Below, piece by piece: positions 9,137 to 16,364 of a DNA stretch of 64,000 nucleotides; the first letter of the stretch is position 1, and every line of letters begins with the position of its first letter. The notes beneath the pieces were generated by a model that saw only the letters and a list, made by a program, of their open reading frames with translations, was not told the DNA's origin and searched no databases. Source of the stretch: Nocardioides zeae (lineage in GTDB: Bacteria > Actinomycetota > Actinomycetes > Propionibacteriales > Nocardioidaceae). The stretch is taken from the NCBI RefSeq assembly GCF_030818655.1, contig NZ_JAUTAN010000001.1, positions 124,001 through 188,000 of the forward strand. The letters are read 5' to 3'. The position numbers and the translations under genes were made by a program.

Positions 9137-9507
9137 GGGGCTGATCGGTTTCGACTTGGGACGTACGTCTCAGGGGAAGCGGGTCGAGAAGCCAGCGTCA
9201 TCTCGTAAACGATCGCTGGAAACCAATAACTGCCGACAACAAGCGCAGTTCCTTCGCTCTCGCCGCCTGAGCGGTGATCGAAGCGTCAGACCGGGCATCC
9301 GTCTCCGTCCCGGACCCTGGCGTCGACTAGGAGACTTGCTGCTCACCTCCTGTCAGGAGGGGTGAGCGGGACTTTTTCCTGACTGAGCCTGTCGCTGACG
9401 TGTCTGTGCGAGCAGCGGGGCTGAGAAAAGCGACAGCACAGACTGCACCCGGAGAAGACCTGACACTGCGCTCGAGGACCGGGGTTCGATTCCCCGCAGC
9501 TCCACCA
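9137..9507 (+). ncRNA. ssrA: tmRNA (transfer-messenger RNA)
   Basis: The 5' end GGGGCTG pairs with CAGCTCC near the 3' end to form the acceptor stem (one G-U), followed by the discriminator A and an encoded CCA at 9505-9507. The tRNA-like 3' arm GGGGTTCGATTCCCC is present, and the 5' side has the usual GATCGGTTTCGAC. The tag frame reads GCC GAC AAC AAG ... TGA at 9232-9270 and encodes ADNKRSSFALAA, a typical actinobacterial proteolysis tag ending in ALAA. It rescues stalled ribosomes with SmpB. The 3' end is a common island integration target, and a recombinase gene lies immediately downstream on the other strand. Confidence 0.96.
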
Positions 9508-11242
9508 AAGTGCTCGGAGGGCAACCCTGCCCCTCGGTCGCTTCTGAGTTCGTCACGTCACTGCCCGCCCGGATCCCCGGGCGGGCAGTGTTGTTTTCCC
9601 TCGTCTTTTCTGTCAGGTCCCGGTGGACATGGGCAGGCACGAGGCGTGAGAGCAGGTGGTCGAACGGCTCGTTGTAGTCGACTCGGACGGTGAGTTCACG
9701 GGCGTCGTCGTGGGCCTCGTCGATGTAGATCCTCGTGAAGAAGGCGAGATTGAAAAGTCTGCGTACGGGCTCGGGCGCTTCGAGGTAGGCGGCGTGACAG
9801 TCGCGTGCCAGATCGAGCACAGCGGCGAGGCGCTGGCGACCTTCCTCGTGGGTGGTCTCTGCCCTGGCTAGCTGGTCCTGCACACGCTGGAGCTGTGTGG
9901 CGATGCGGTCCTGTTCGGTCTTTAGGAGGTCGAGCGGGATGGCACCGGCATAGTGCGCCTCGAGGAGTTTCTGCCTCTTCGCGGTGAGGTCGCCCTGCTG
10001 CCTGAGCATGATCGCGCGCTTGGTTTCGTCGGCGGCCTGGAGCTCGTCGAACTCTACGAGGGTCAGTTCCTCGACGCGGTCGCGTAGTTCTGGCGAGAGC
10101 GCAATCGTGCGGTACTCGTCCTCGATCAACTGCTCAACGATGTCGTAACGCATGGCCTGGCGGGTGCAGTCCGTCACGCGCCGCTTCCGACCAGAGCACA
10201 TGAGGTACTGGTACGTGGTCCCGTGGCGATTCTTGGCATAGACCACGAGCAGGCGGGAGTCGCAGTCGCCGCAGAAGACGCTGCCGCGCAGGTAGGAGAG
10301 GTTCCTTCGCTCGAAGACGGCCGCGTTGTTGTTGGCCGCGAGGAGGTCTTGCACCTGCTGCCAGGTTGCGGCGTCGACAAGCGGTTGGTGTGCCCCGGGG
10401 TAGGTGACGCCGCGGTAGCTGACCTCGCCTTTGTAGTAGGGGCTCTTGAGGATGTTGTGCAAGGTACTGATCGTCAGCGCCTTGCTTGCCTGCTTCGGCG
10501 TTGGCCGAGTGACCAGCCCGCGGTCGGTGAGTTCTTCCAGCAGCAGCGAGAGCGAGTAGTCCCCTTCGGCGTAGCGGTAGAAGGCCCAGGCGATGTGCGG
10601 CGCCCGCTCAGGGTCGATTTCGACGGTGCGGTTGATGCGTCCGAGCTCGTCCGCTCGGTGGACGTTTCGATAGCCCAGGGGAGCGCGACCGACTGTGCCG
10701 CCGAGGCTGGCTTTCTGGGTCATCCCCTTGGTGACCTCGTTGGCGAGATTGCGCGAGTAGAACTCTGCAATGCTGCTCATGATCCCGTGCATGAGCATGC
10801 CGGACGGTGTCTCGTCGATGTTCTCGCTGGTGGAGACGAGGGTGACGCCTGCTTGCTTGAGAGCGAGATTGATTGCCACGTCGTCGGCACGCGAACGCGC
10901 GAGGCGGTCGATCTTGTGCACGATGCAGTAGTCGACGGGATTGTCGCGGATGTAGGCGAGCATACGCTGCAACTCGGGTCGCTTGGCGATCGACGTTCCG
11001 GTCTCGCCTGCATCCACAAACTCGTGGACGACGTCGGCGTCGAGCGTGTCTGCCCTGCGGCGGTTAGCGTCCCGCTGGGCGGGGATCGAGAACCCCTCCT
11101 CACGTCCCCCGCGGGTCGCCTGCTCTGTGGTGGACACCCGCAGGTACATGACGAGCCGGGGACATCCGATGCCTGCCTTCAAGGCGCGGCAGCTCGAGGA
11201 CGCGTTGCTCGTCGATGGCAGAGAAGGCGGTCGCGCGGTCAC
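9353..11242 (-). CDS. Large serine recombinase (site-specific integrase)
   Basis: A 629-aa frame. The N-terminal resolvase domain has the catalytic Ser in VMYLRVSTTEQ, with IVHKIDRLARSRADD and GIMSSIAEFYSRNLANEV. It is followed by the recombinase domain (APLGYRN..., STLHNILKSPYYKGEV), a zinc-ribbon (SVFCGDCDSRLL...YLMCSGRKRR) and a long coiled coil (about residues 390-470). These are the marks of phage/island large serine integrases. The start is uncertain: GTG 11242 is the longest, and a TTG or ATG shortly before VMYLRVST is plausible. The last 50 or so codons read antisense through the tmRNA 3' end (STLVELRGIEPR comes from the T-arm), so the native C-terminus was probably altered on integration. 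It likely brought in the island to its right. Confidence 0.88.
   Translation of the reverse strand: MTARPPSLPSTSNASSSCRALKAGIGCPRLVMYLRVSTTEQATRGGREEGFSIPAQRDANRRRADTLDADVVHEFVDAGETGTSIAKRPELQRMLAYIRDNPVDYCIVHKIDRLARSRADDVAINLALKQAGVTLVSTSENIDETPSGMLMHGIMSSIAEFYSRNLANEVTKGMTQKASLGGTVGRAPLGYRNVHRADELGRINRTVEIDPERAPHIAWAFYRYAEGDYSLSLLLEELTDRGLVTRPTPKQASKALTISTLHNILKSPYYKGEVSYRGVTYPGAHQPLVDAATWQQVQDLLAANNNAAVFERRNLSYLRGSVFCGDCDSRLLVVYAKNRHGTTYQYLMCSGRKRRVTDCTRQAMRYDIVEQLIEDEYRTIALSPELRDRVEELTLVEFDELQAADETKRAIMLRQQGDLTAKRQKLLEAHYAGAIPLDLLKTEQDRIATQLQRVQDQLARAETTHEEGRQRLAAVLDLARDCHAAYLEAPEPVRRLFNLAFFTRIYIDEAHDDARELTVRVDYNEPFDHLLSRLVPAHVHRDLTEKTRENNTARPGIRAGSDVTNSEATEGQGCPPSTLVELRGIEPRSSSAVSGLLRVQSVLSLFSAPLLAQTRQRQAQSGKSPAHPS
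9559..9590. terminator. Strong hairpin terminator downstream of ssrA
   Basis: A perfect 14-bp stem CACTGCCCGCCCGG / CCGGGCGGGCAGTG with an ATCC loop is followed on the plus strand by TTGTTTT. It sits about 50 bp after the tmRNA CCA end and is a convincing intrinsic terminator for ssrA. The same bases are translated within the antisense recombinase frame. Confidence 0.8.
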
Positions 11243-11631
11243 ACGCTCGATGCTCGTGCACGAGGCGGTATCGGCAGCCGCTCGTGCCCGTCGCGGGGAC
11301 GTCCGCTGCCTCCACCGGCGGAGAAGCTCAACAACCGCCCGCCGCGACGAAGCTGAGATCGGGTCATCGAATGTGAGCAGCGGGGCGACAAACCTGCCCC
11401 TAGGAACTCAACAGGAAAGCCGAGCGACAGAGTGGAAGGCATTCGCCGCTACGAGGAACGCGGCCTGCGTGGGTTGGGCGATCTGCCGCGGTCGGGGCGT
11501 CCTCGCGAGTAGGCCCATCGTGCGATCGTGACCGAGACCTTGGGCCCGCGGCTTTCGTGAGTCAAGCCGTATCGTTGTCGCCGTCAGCAGGGCAACAATG
11601 GTATGGACCGCGGCAAGGACGGTGACCTGCG
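11243..11631. other. Non-coding stretch between recombinase and PPTase genes
   Basis: About 390 bp with no convincing gene on either strand; the frames seen here are GC-driven shadows. It should contain the upstream regions of the minus-strand recombinase and the plus-strand phosphopantetheinyl transferase gene. No clear hairpin or repeat was recognised. Confidence 0.4.
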
Positions 11632-12321
11632 GTGGGCGGCATCAGCATCTACCACGTCGTTGTCCGTTGCGACGGCAGCTGGGCCCATGACCTCGTCGAT
11701 GACGACGAGCGGCGGCGCAGTGAGCGGTACGTACGAGCCGAGGACCGTGTCCGGTTCGTTGTGGGTGCCGCTCTTGTACGCCTTGCGGTCGGCGCCCGCC
11801 TCGGTCTCCCACCGTCGGAGGTTGAGGTCGACCGCACCTGCGCCGGGTGCGGCTCGGACCACGGGCGCCCGCTCCTTCGCGGTACCTCCCTCACCTGCTC
11901 ATTGTCGCACTCGGGAGCGCATGTGGCACTAGCGCTAGCCGACAGCGGTGCCGTCGGGCTCGACCTGGAGGACGCGGGCAGGCGCGTCGAGTACTGGCAA
12001 GACCTCTTGGGGCAGGTCGTCGGCGGGGTTGAGCCCCGGCCCATTAGCCGGGACGGGTTCTTGCGGATCTGGACCCGCAAGGAAGCGTTGTTGAAGTTGT
12101 CCGGCGAAGGGCTGCGTCGACAGATGTCCTCTCTTGCTCTTTCGTTTCAGTCCTCGCGTCAGGGGCGTGGTGAGGAGCATGGCGAGAGCGCTCCCCTCGT
12201 CGGCCCGGGCGCCCTTAAAGGTGCTGTCGTGCGCGATTTGGACTTGGGAGACGGCGTTCATTGCGCGGTGGCTGCATACGGGCCTCCCCGGGTCGTGGCA
12301 TTGACGACGCTGGAGGCGTGA
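11632..12321 (+). CDS. 4'-phosphopantetheinyl transferase (Sfp type)
   Basis: A 229-aa Sfp-type transferase that converts apo carrier domains of NRPS/PKS proteins to the holo form using CoA. Seen: ERRRSERYVRAEDRVRFVVG near the N-terminus, a GSDHGRPLL-like segment, SLSHSGAHVALALADSGAVG then LDLED (Mg-binding acidic residues), and the signature WTRKEALLKLSGEG. Start is GTG 11632. It is the first gene of the biosynthetic cluster and would activate all the carrier domains downstream. Its last 31 codons lie in the 356-bp repeat and recur as an orphan fragment at 26141. Confidence 0.92.
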   Translation: MGGISIYHVVVRCDGSWAHDLVDDDERRRSERYVRAEDRVRFVVGAALVRLAVGARLGLPPSEVEVDRTCAGCGSDHGRPLLRGTSLTCSLSHSGAHVALALADSGAVGLDLEDAGRRVEYWQDLLGQVVGGVEPRPISRDGFLRIWTRKEALLKLSGEGLRRQMSSLALSFQSSRQGRGEEHGESAPLVGPGALKGAVVRDLDLGDGVHCAVAAYGPPRVVALTTLEA

Positions 12322-12584
12322 GGCTCTGGTCGTCGGGGGCTGATACCCCGGGCCCAATGTGCAATACTGCGTCGACGGCTCGATCCTCGGGGGTTCAGCA
12401 TGATCTCGGAAGTTTTTCGTGCTGCGCGCGCGCAGCAGGCGACCTGCACACCGTGCTGGGGTCCGCGCTAATGTCGGGAACCTGGCTGTCGCCCGCGCGC
12501 GAGAACGCCGGGGCACGCCTTATTTGCTTTCCTTACGCCGGTGGTAGCGGATCTGCGTTCCGCCAGTGGACCCGCGATCTGGCG
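12229..12584 (+). repeat. 356-bp perfect direct repeat, copy 1
   Basis: The segment recurs at 26141-26496 with no gaps and, as far as can be read, no mismatches (constant offset 13912). It carries the 3' end of the PPTase gene, a 149-bp intergenic region with the presumed promoter, and the first 38 codons of the type II thioesterase. Within it is an 18-bp perfect palindrome, TGCTGCGCGCGCGCAGCA (12420-12437), in the leader of the thioesterase gene. Confidence 0.95.
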
Positions 12585-13210
12585 CCCGAGATTGATGTCC
12601 TCCCGGTCCGGCTGCCCGGTCACGTGGGGCGGTTACGCGAGCCTGCGCTCTCGAGCCTCAGCGAGATCGTCGACGGCTCAGTGCAGGCAATTCTCCCTTT
12701 GGTCGGGCGCCCGTTCTCGCTCTTCGGGGTCAGCATGGGCGCGCTCGTTGCTTTCGAGACGGCCGTGGCGCTGACAGAGCTGGGTCATCCTCCTGACCAT
12801 CTGTACGTTGCGTCGTTCCCCTCGCCCGAGCGGGCCAGCGCGCGAGCGGTTACATCGAGCTTGTCCGACCACGAGTTCCTTCAGCTCATCCGCAGTCTGG
12901 GGGCGACGCCACCGGGGATCTCCGATGATCCGCAGATGGTGGCGATGCTGATGCCCAGCCTTCGCGCCGACTTCGATGCGACTGCCAGTCACGTCGACTC
13001 AGGTTTACGTGCTCGAGTCAACGCCAATCACCGCCCTGCACGGTGAAAGCGACCCGACGGTGCAATTCGACGACATGAGACGTTGGTCGGGGCGCACCCG
13101 GGCCGCATTCAACTTGGTGCAGGTCGAGGGTGGTCACTTCTTCGTGCACGAGCTCCCACCGGTCGTCCTTGACCTCATATGCCAGCCAGCACCACGGAGG
13201 AGGAGGCCCG
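12471..13210 (+). pseudogene. Type II thioesterase with a frameshift near its C-terminus
   Basis: The protein from ATG 12471 is a type II (editing) thioesterase: LICFPYAGGSGSAFRQWTRD, the LPGHVGRL oxyanion region and the nucleophile elbow LFGVSMGALVAFE. The frame stops at 13046 with a nonsense tail, while the expected C-terminus with the catalytic acid and base (PITALHGESDPTV and VEGGHFFVHELPP) continues in another frame from about 12990. One extra base (or two missing) around 12990-13015 explains this. All three catalytic residues are therefore present but split between frames. The second frame has no stop before the luciferase-like gene, so a corrected protein could read into it. Type II thioesterases remove wrong acyl groups from carriers. 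It may be a recent mutation, a sequencing error or a real frameshift. Confidence 0.8.
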
Positions 13211-13212
13211 AG

Positions 13213-14424
13213 ATGGATCAATTGTCCGACCGAGTTGCTGCCCTCGATAGTTCCGAGCGACAGCGGCTACTTGAGCGAGTTCGGGCTCGCCGCGCCGAGC
13301 GCCCGCGAGGTGCGGAGGGCCGTGGGCGCCTGCGCTTCAGCCTCTTCTTTTTCGGCACGGGGGAGGGGCGCGAGATCGAGGATCACTACCGATTGGTGTT
13401 CGACTGCGCGCGCTTCGCCGATGAGAATGGCTTCGAGGCGGTATGGGTGCCGGAACGGCACTTCGACGTCTTCGGCGCGCCGTATCCAAGCCCCGCTGTT
13501 CTCGTAGCCGCTCTGGCGGCGGCCACCCGACGCTTGCAGGTTCGTGCCGGCAGCGTGGTGGTCCCGCTGCACGACCCGGTGCGAGTGGCGGAGGACTGGG
13601 CAGTTGTCGACGGCATCTCCGGCGGGCGCGCCGGGCTGGCGCTCGCTTCTGGCTGGCACGCGAACGACTTCGTGCTAGCGCCCGACCGCTTCGAGGGCCG
13701 CAAGCAGGCCCTGGTGGACGATCTGGCGACCATCCGCACGCTATGGCGCGGTGGCGACATTACCCGCACCGACGGGGCAGGTAACGAGGTGTCGTTGCGC
13801 ACCTATCCCCTCCCGCGCCGCGGCGAGCTGCCTATGTGGATCACGAGTTCTTCGTCCGAGCAGACGTGGCGCACGGGTGCTGACCTCGGGCTCAACGTCC
13901 TGACCGGACTGGTCGAGCAGAGCGTCGAGGACGTGCGCGACCGTGTCGAGATGTACCGCGAGTCCCTGGCGGCCGCGGGGCGCGAGCCGCAGGCTCATAC
14001 CGTCACGGCGATGGTCCACACCTTCATCGGCAGCGACCTCGAGTCGGTGCGCGAGGAGGTGCGGGCTCCTCTCACTGCCTACCTGCGTGCCCACATCGGG
14101 CTCTACGAGAAGCTGGTGCGTAGCGCGGACCTGAACCTGGATGCGGACAAGGTCACCGACGCGGACAAGGACGCGCTCGCGGACATTGCCTTCACCCGAT
14201 ACTTCGCGACGCACGGGCTATTCGGTGCGCCCGAGGACGCGCTCGAGATGGTGCACCGTCTGGTCGATGCGGGTGTCGACGAGGTCGGGTGTCTGGTCGA
14301 CTTCGGTCTGCCGCCGAGCCGCGTACTCGAGCACCTCAAACACCTGGCCGCATTAAAGGACATGGCCGATCGGGAAGTGCCGAGCCGTACCGCTGGCCCT
14401 GATAGCGGAAAGGGTGCAAGGTGA
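13213..14424 (+). CDS. FMN-dependent luciferase-like monooxygenase of the NRPS-associated (MupA/Atu3671-like) group
   Basis: About 403 aa. The start MDQLSDRVAALDSSERQRLL then LRFSLFFFGTGEG and EAVWVPERHFDVFGAPYP are the hallmarks of the luciferase-like monooxygenase subgroup found in NRPS/PKS clusters, either free-standing or embedded; WITSSSSEQTWRTGADLG and ISGGRAGLALASGWHANDFV also fit. Such enzymes use reduced FMN and oxygen, typically to hydroxylate a carrier-bound intermediate. The ATG at 13213 follows GGAGGAGGAGG. Its stop overlaps a methyltransferase remnant (GTGA). No second copy of it is seen in the right half of the duplicated cluster. The substrate is unknown. Confidence 0.88.
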   Translation: MDQLSDRVAALDSSERQRLLERVRARRAERPRGAEGRGRLRFSLFFFGTGEGREIEDHYRLVFDCARFADENGFEAVWVPERHFDVFGAPYPSPAVLVAALAAATRRLQVRAGSVVVPLHDPVRVAEDWAVVDGISGGRAGLALASGWHANDFVLAPDRFEGRKQALVDDLATIRTLWRGGDITRTDGAGNEVSLRTYPLPRRGELPMWITSSSSEQTWRTGADLGLNVLTGLVEQSVEDVRDRVEMYRESLAAAGREPQAHTVTAMVHTFIGSDLESVREEVRAPLTAYLRAHIGLYEKLVRSADLNLDADKVTDADKDALADIAFTRYFATHGLFGAPEDALEMVHRLVDAGVDEVGCLVDFGLPPSRVLEHLKHLAALKDMADREVPSRTAGPDSGKGAR

Positions 14425-14621
14425 AAGGACAGTCTCTTTTGACGGCCAGGCTCGGCATCACCGTGGTCGCCGGTCGCGGCGACTCTCTGCAGAACTGCGC
14501 CGATCGGATCGCCGACAACGCCCTCGTGCGTGCTTATTCAAGCGACGCCGCGCTGCAAAAGGGCCTTGCTCTCGACCATCCTGAGCACAATCACACCACT
14601 GAAGGAGTGTCAGGTGCCTAG
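14421..14621 (+). pseudogene. C-terminal remnant of a methyltransferase (paralogue of 36609-37682)
   Basis: The 66-codon frame matches the last part of the methyltransferase at 36609-37682: GITVVAGRGDSLQNCADRIADN here against GVTVVAGRGDSIRDCAERIVDN there, with the same ending (GVSGA / GVKGA). The S-adenosylmethionine-binding domain is gone. The frame still begins with a GTGA overlap with the upstream gene and ends overlapping the small-peptide gene, as the intact copy does, so coupling may have been preserved while the enzyme was lost. Confidence 0.85.
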
Positions 14622-14814
14622 TTCGTTCTCCCGATTCTTGAGCGAGGAGGAACTCGCAGACGTCGCGAAGCTCTATGAGGAGTCGCTGGCGGCTCTGGAC
14701 GAGGACGAGTGGCTAGACGCGGAGCCTGAGCCTGCGCCCCCCTCGCCGTCAACGGATAGCGGCTCCGGAGGGGTTGGCAGCGACGCGGCACCTCCTGCTG
14801 CAGAGTCCCGCTGA
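14614..14814 (+). CDS. Small acidic conserved protein (paralogue of 37675-37893)
   Basis: A 66-aa protein starting at GTG 14614, 7 bases after AAGGAG. The N-terminal 30 residues (VPSSFSRFLSEEELADVAKL...ESLAALDED) are strongly conserved with the second copy at 37675, while the acidic, Pro/Ser-rich C-terminal half diverges. It overlaps the methyltransferase remnant at its start and the T-C didomain gene at its stop (TGATG). I do not recognise the family. The helical SEEELADVAKLYEESLAAL segment recalls acidic docking or adaptor helices and resembles the DPEELQSIFDEI tail of the PKS; this is inference. It is not MbtH-like. A peptide precursor cannot be excluded. Confidence 0.75.
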   Translation: MPSSFSRFLSEEELADVAKLYEESLAALDEDEWLDAEPEPAPPSPSTDSGSGGVGSDAAPPAAESR

Positions 14815-16364
14815 TGCCGGCGGGAACCGCGGACGAGATCGCTTTACACGTCGCGGAGTTGGTGACCGCTGAGCTGGCGGGGGTGCACTGCGGGCTCGAC
14901 GACACATTCTTCTCCGTCGGGATCGACTCCCTCAAGGCCGCGCGGGTCCTGGCCCGGGTTCGGCAAACCTATGCCGTGCGGATTTCTATGGGCGACATGT
15001 TCCGGCACGACACGCCGCGCAAGCTCGCGACCCGGGTTCTTGAGGCCGAGGCTGGGGAGGTGTCCCCGCCTCAGCAGCCGAGACGGCCCCTCCGGTACGG
15101 TCCGCTGTCGCTCAGCCAGCTGCCGTTCTGGGAGATGGACCGAGCTACCGGCGGCGCGGGGCTTTTCAACACCGTCATGGACTTCCAGTTCGACGGCGAG
15201 GTCGACGTAGAAGCTCTTCATGGAGCCGTCCACGACGTCGTTGAGCGCCAGCCGGTGCTGCGCACCACCTATTACGAGACTCCGGCCGGCCCTGTGCAAC
15301 GGGTCTGTGACGAGCCGCACCCCGTCCGCCAGTTCGACCTGCGCGGCGCAGCATCCACGAGCAGCTTCAATCGGTTTCTGCTACGCGAGCACCGCACGGG
15401 TTTCGACGTGGCGAGCGCGCCGCCGGTCCGAATCACGATTCTTCGGCTCGGGTCGAGAGTCTGGTCGGTCGTGGTCACCTTGCACCACCTCGCCACCGAC
15501 GGCTGGTCGACTCTAGTCCTGGCCCAGGACCTGGCCGAAAGTTACCGCCGACGGGTGACGGGACAGGAACCATTACCAAGCGCCGGTGAGTATCTCGACT
15601 TCGCTCACTGGCAGCGAAACACCCTTGTCGGGGAGAGGCTCGAAGAGCACCTCGACCATCTCACCCGGGTCTTCGCGACTCGCTCGCCACGAATTGGCTC
15701 CGCACCGCCAGCGAGGCCATCCTACCGTACCGGGATCGACCGCGTGCGGCTCTCGTCAGAGGTGATGGACCGTTACAGCGACCTCGCGCTGCGGACGGGC
15801 ACCACACGGTTCGTCACTCTTGCTGCGGCTGTGCTCAGCTTCGCCCAAGAGCTGACCGGTTCCTCGCGCCAACTGCTTAGCATCCAGAGCGCCAACCGGA
15901 GTTGGCCGGGGAGTCAGGACTTGATCGGGTGCTTCTCCAACGTCGTGCATGTCGCGACCACCGGTGAACATGGCGACCTGCAGGACCTCTTGCAGGAGGT
16001 TGGGGTGAGCCTTGCTGCCGCTGTATCCCACGACGAGCTCCCATTCGATCATGCGCTCCGGCAGCTGGAGGGGCGCGGCAAGTCCATAATGGGCAACCTG
16101 CCAGGCCTGGCTTTCTCGATCCAGCCAGTGCCGGCCGGATCGGTCGCACTGCCCGGTTGCTCGATGCGGCCGCGGCCCGTCGAACAACCGATCGACGGGA
16201 TCGACCCCACGACCTACCCCCTCGTTGTCGAGCTGACCGAGTCCGGCTCGGGCGTCGTGCGCCGCGCGCGTGATCATTGGACCGATGAAAACTACGACCA
16301 CGCGCGGACCCGGTTGCTCAAGGTCTTGGAGAGTTTCCCGACGAGCACGATCGGGGTGGCCTAG
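14814..16364 (+). CDS. NRPS carrier-condensation didomain protein (T-C), first copy
   Basis: A 516-aa protein with an N-terminal carrier domain (GIDSLKAARVLAR, phosphopantetheine Ser about residue 43; the DSL form is ACP-like) and a full condensation domain from about residue 95. The C domain has LSLSQLPFWEMDRATGG, the active-site motif VTLHHLATDGWST (HHxxxDG intact) and NLPGLAFSIQPV. It has no adenylation domain, so its carrier must be loaded in trans by a free-standing A domain or another ligase. Start ATG 14814 overlaps the peptide gene stop. It belongs to the left-hand copy of the cluster; the right-hand copy has lost it entirely. Confidence 0.92.
   Translation: MPAGTADEIALHVAELVTAELAGVHCGLDDTFFSVGIDSLKAARVLARVRQTYAVRISMGDMFRHDTPRKLATRVLEAEAGEVSPPQQPRRPLRYGPLSLSQLPFWEMDRATGGAGLFNTVMDFQFDGEVDVEALHGAVHDVVERQPVLRTTYYETPAGPVQRVCDEPHPVRQFDLRGAASTSSFNRFLLREHRTGFDVASAPPVRITILRLGSRVWSVVVTLHHLATDGWSTLVLAQDLAESYRRRVTGQEPLPSAGEYLDFAHWQRNTLVGERLEEHLDHLTRVFATRSPRIGSAPPARPSYRTGIDRVRLSSEVMDRYSDLALRTGTTRFVTLAAAVLSFAQELTGSSRQLLSIQSANRSWPGSQDLIGCFSNVVHVATTGEHGDLQDLLQEVGVSLAAAVSHDELPFDHALRQLEGRGKSIMGNLPGLAFSIQPVPAGSVALPGCSMRPRPVEQPIDGIDPTTYPLVVELTESGSGVVRRARDHWTDENYDHARTRLLKVLESFPTSTIGVA

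Noticed and set aside
14614-14814. MbtH-like protein
   Set aside because: Length is similar, but the conserved Trp and Asn residues of MbtH proteins are absent and the sequence is strongly acidic.
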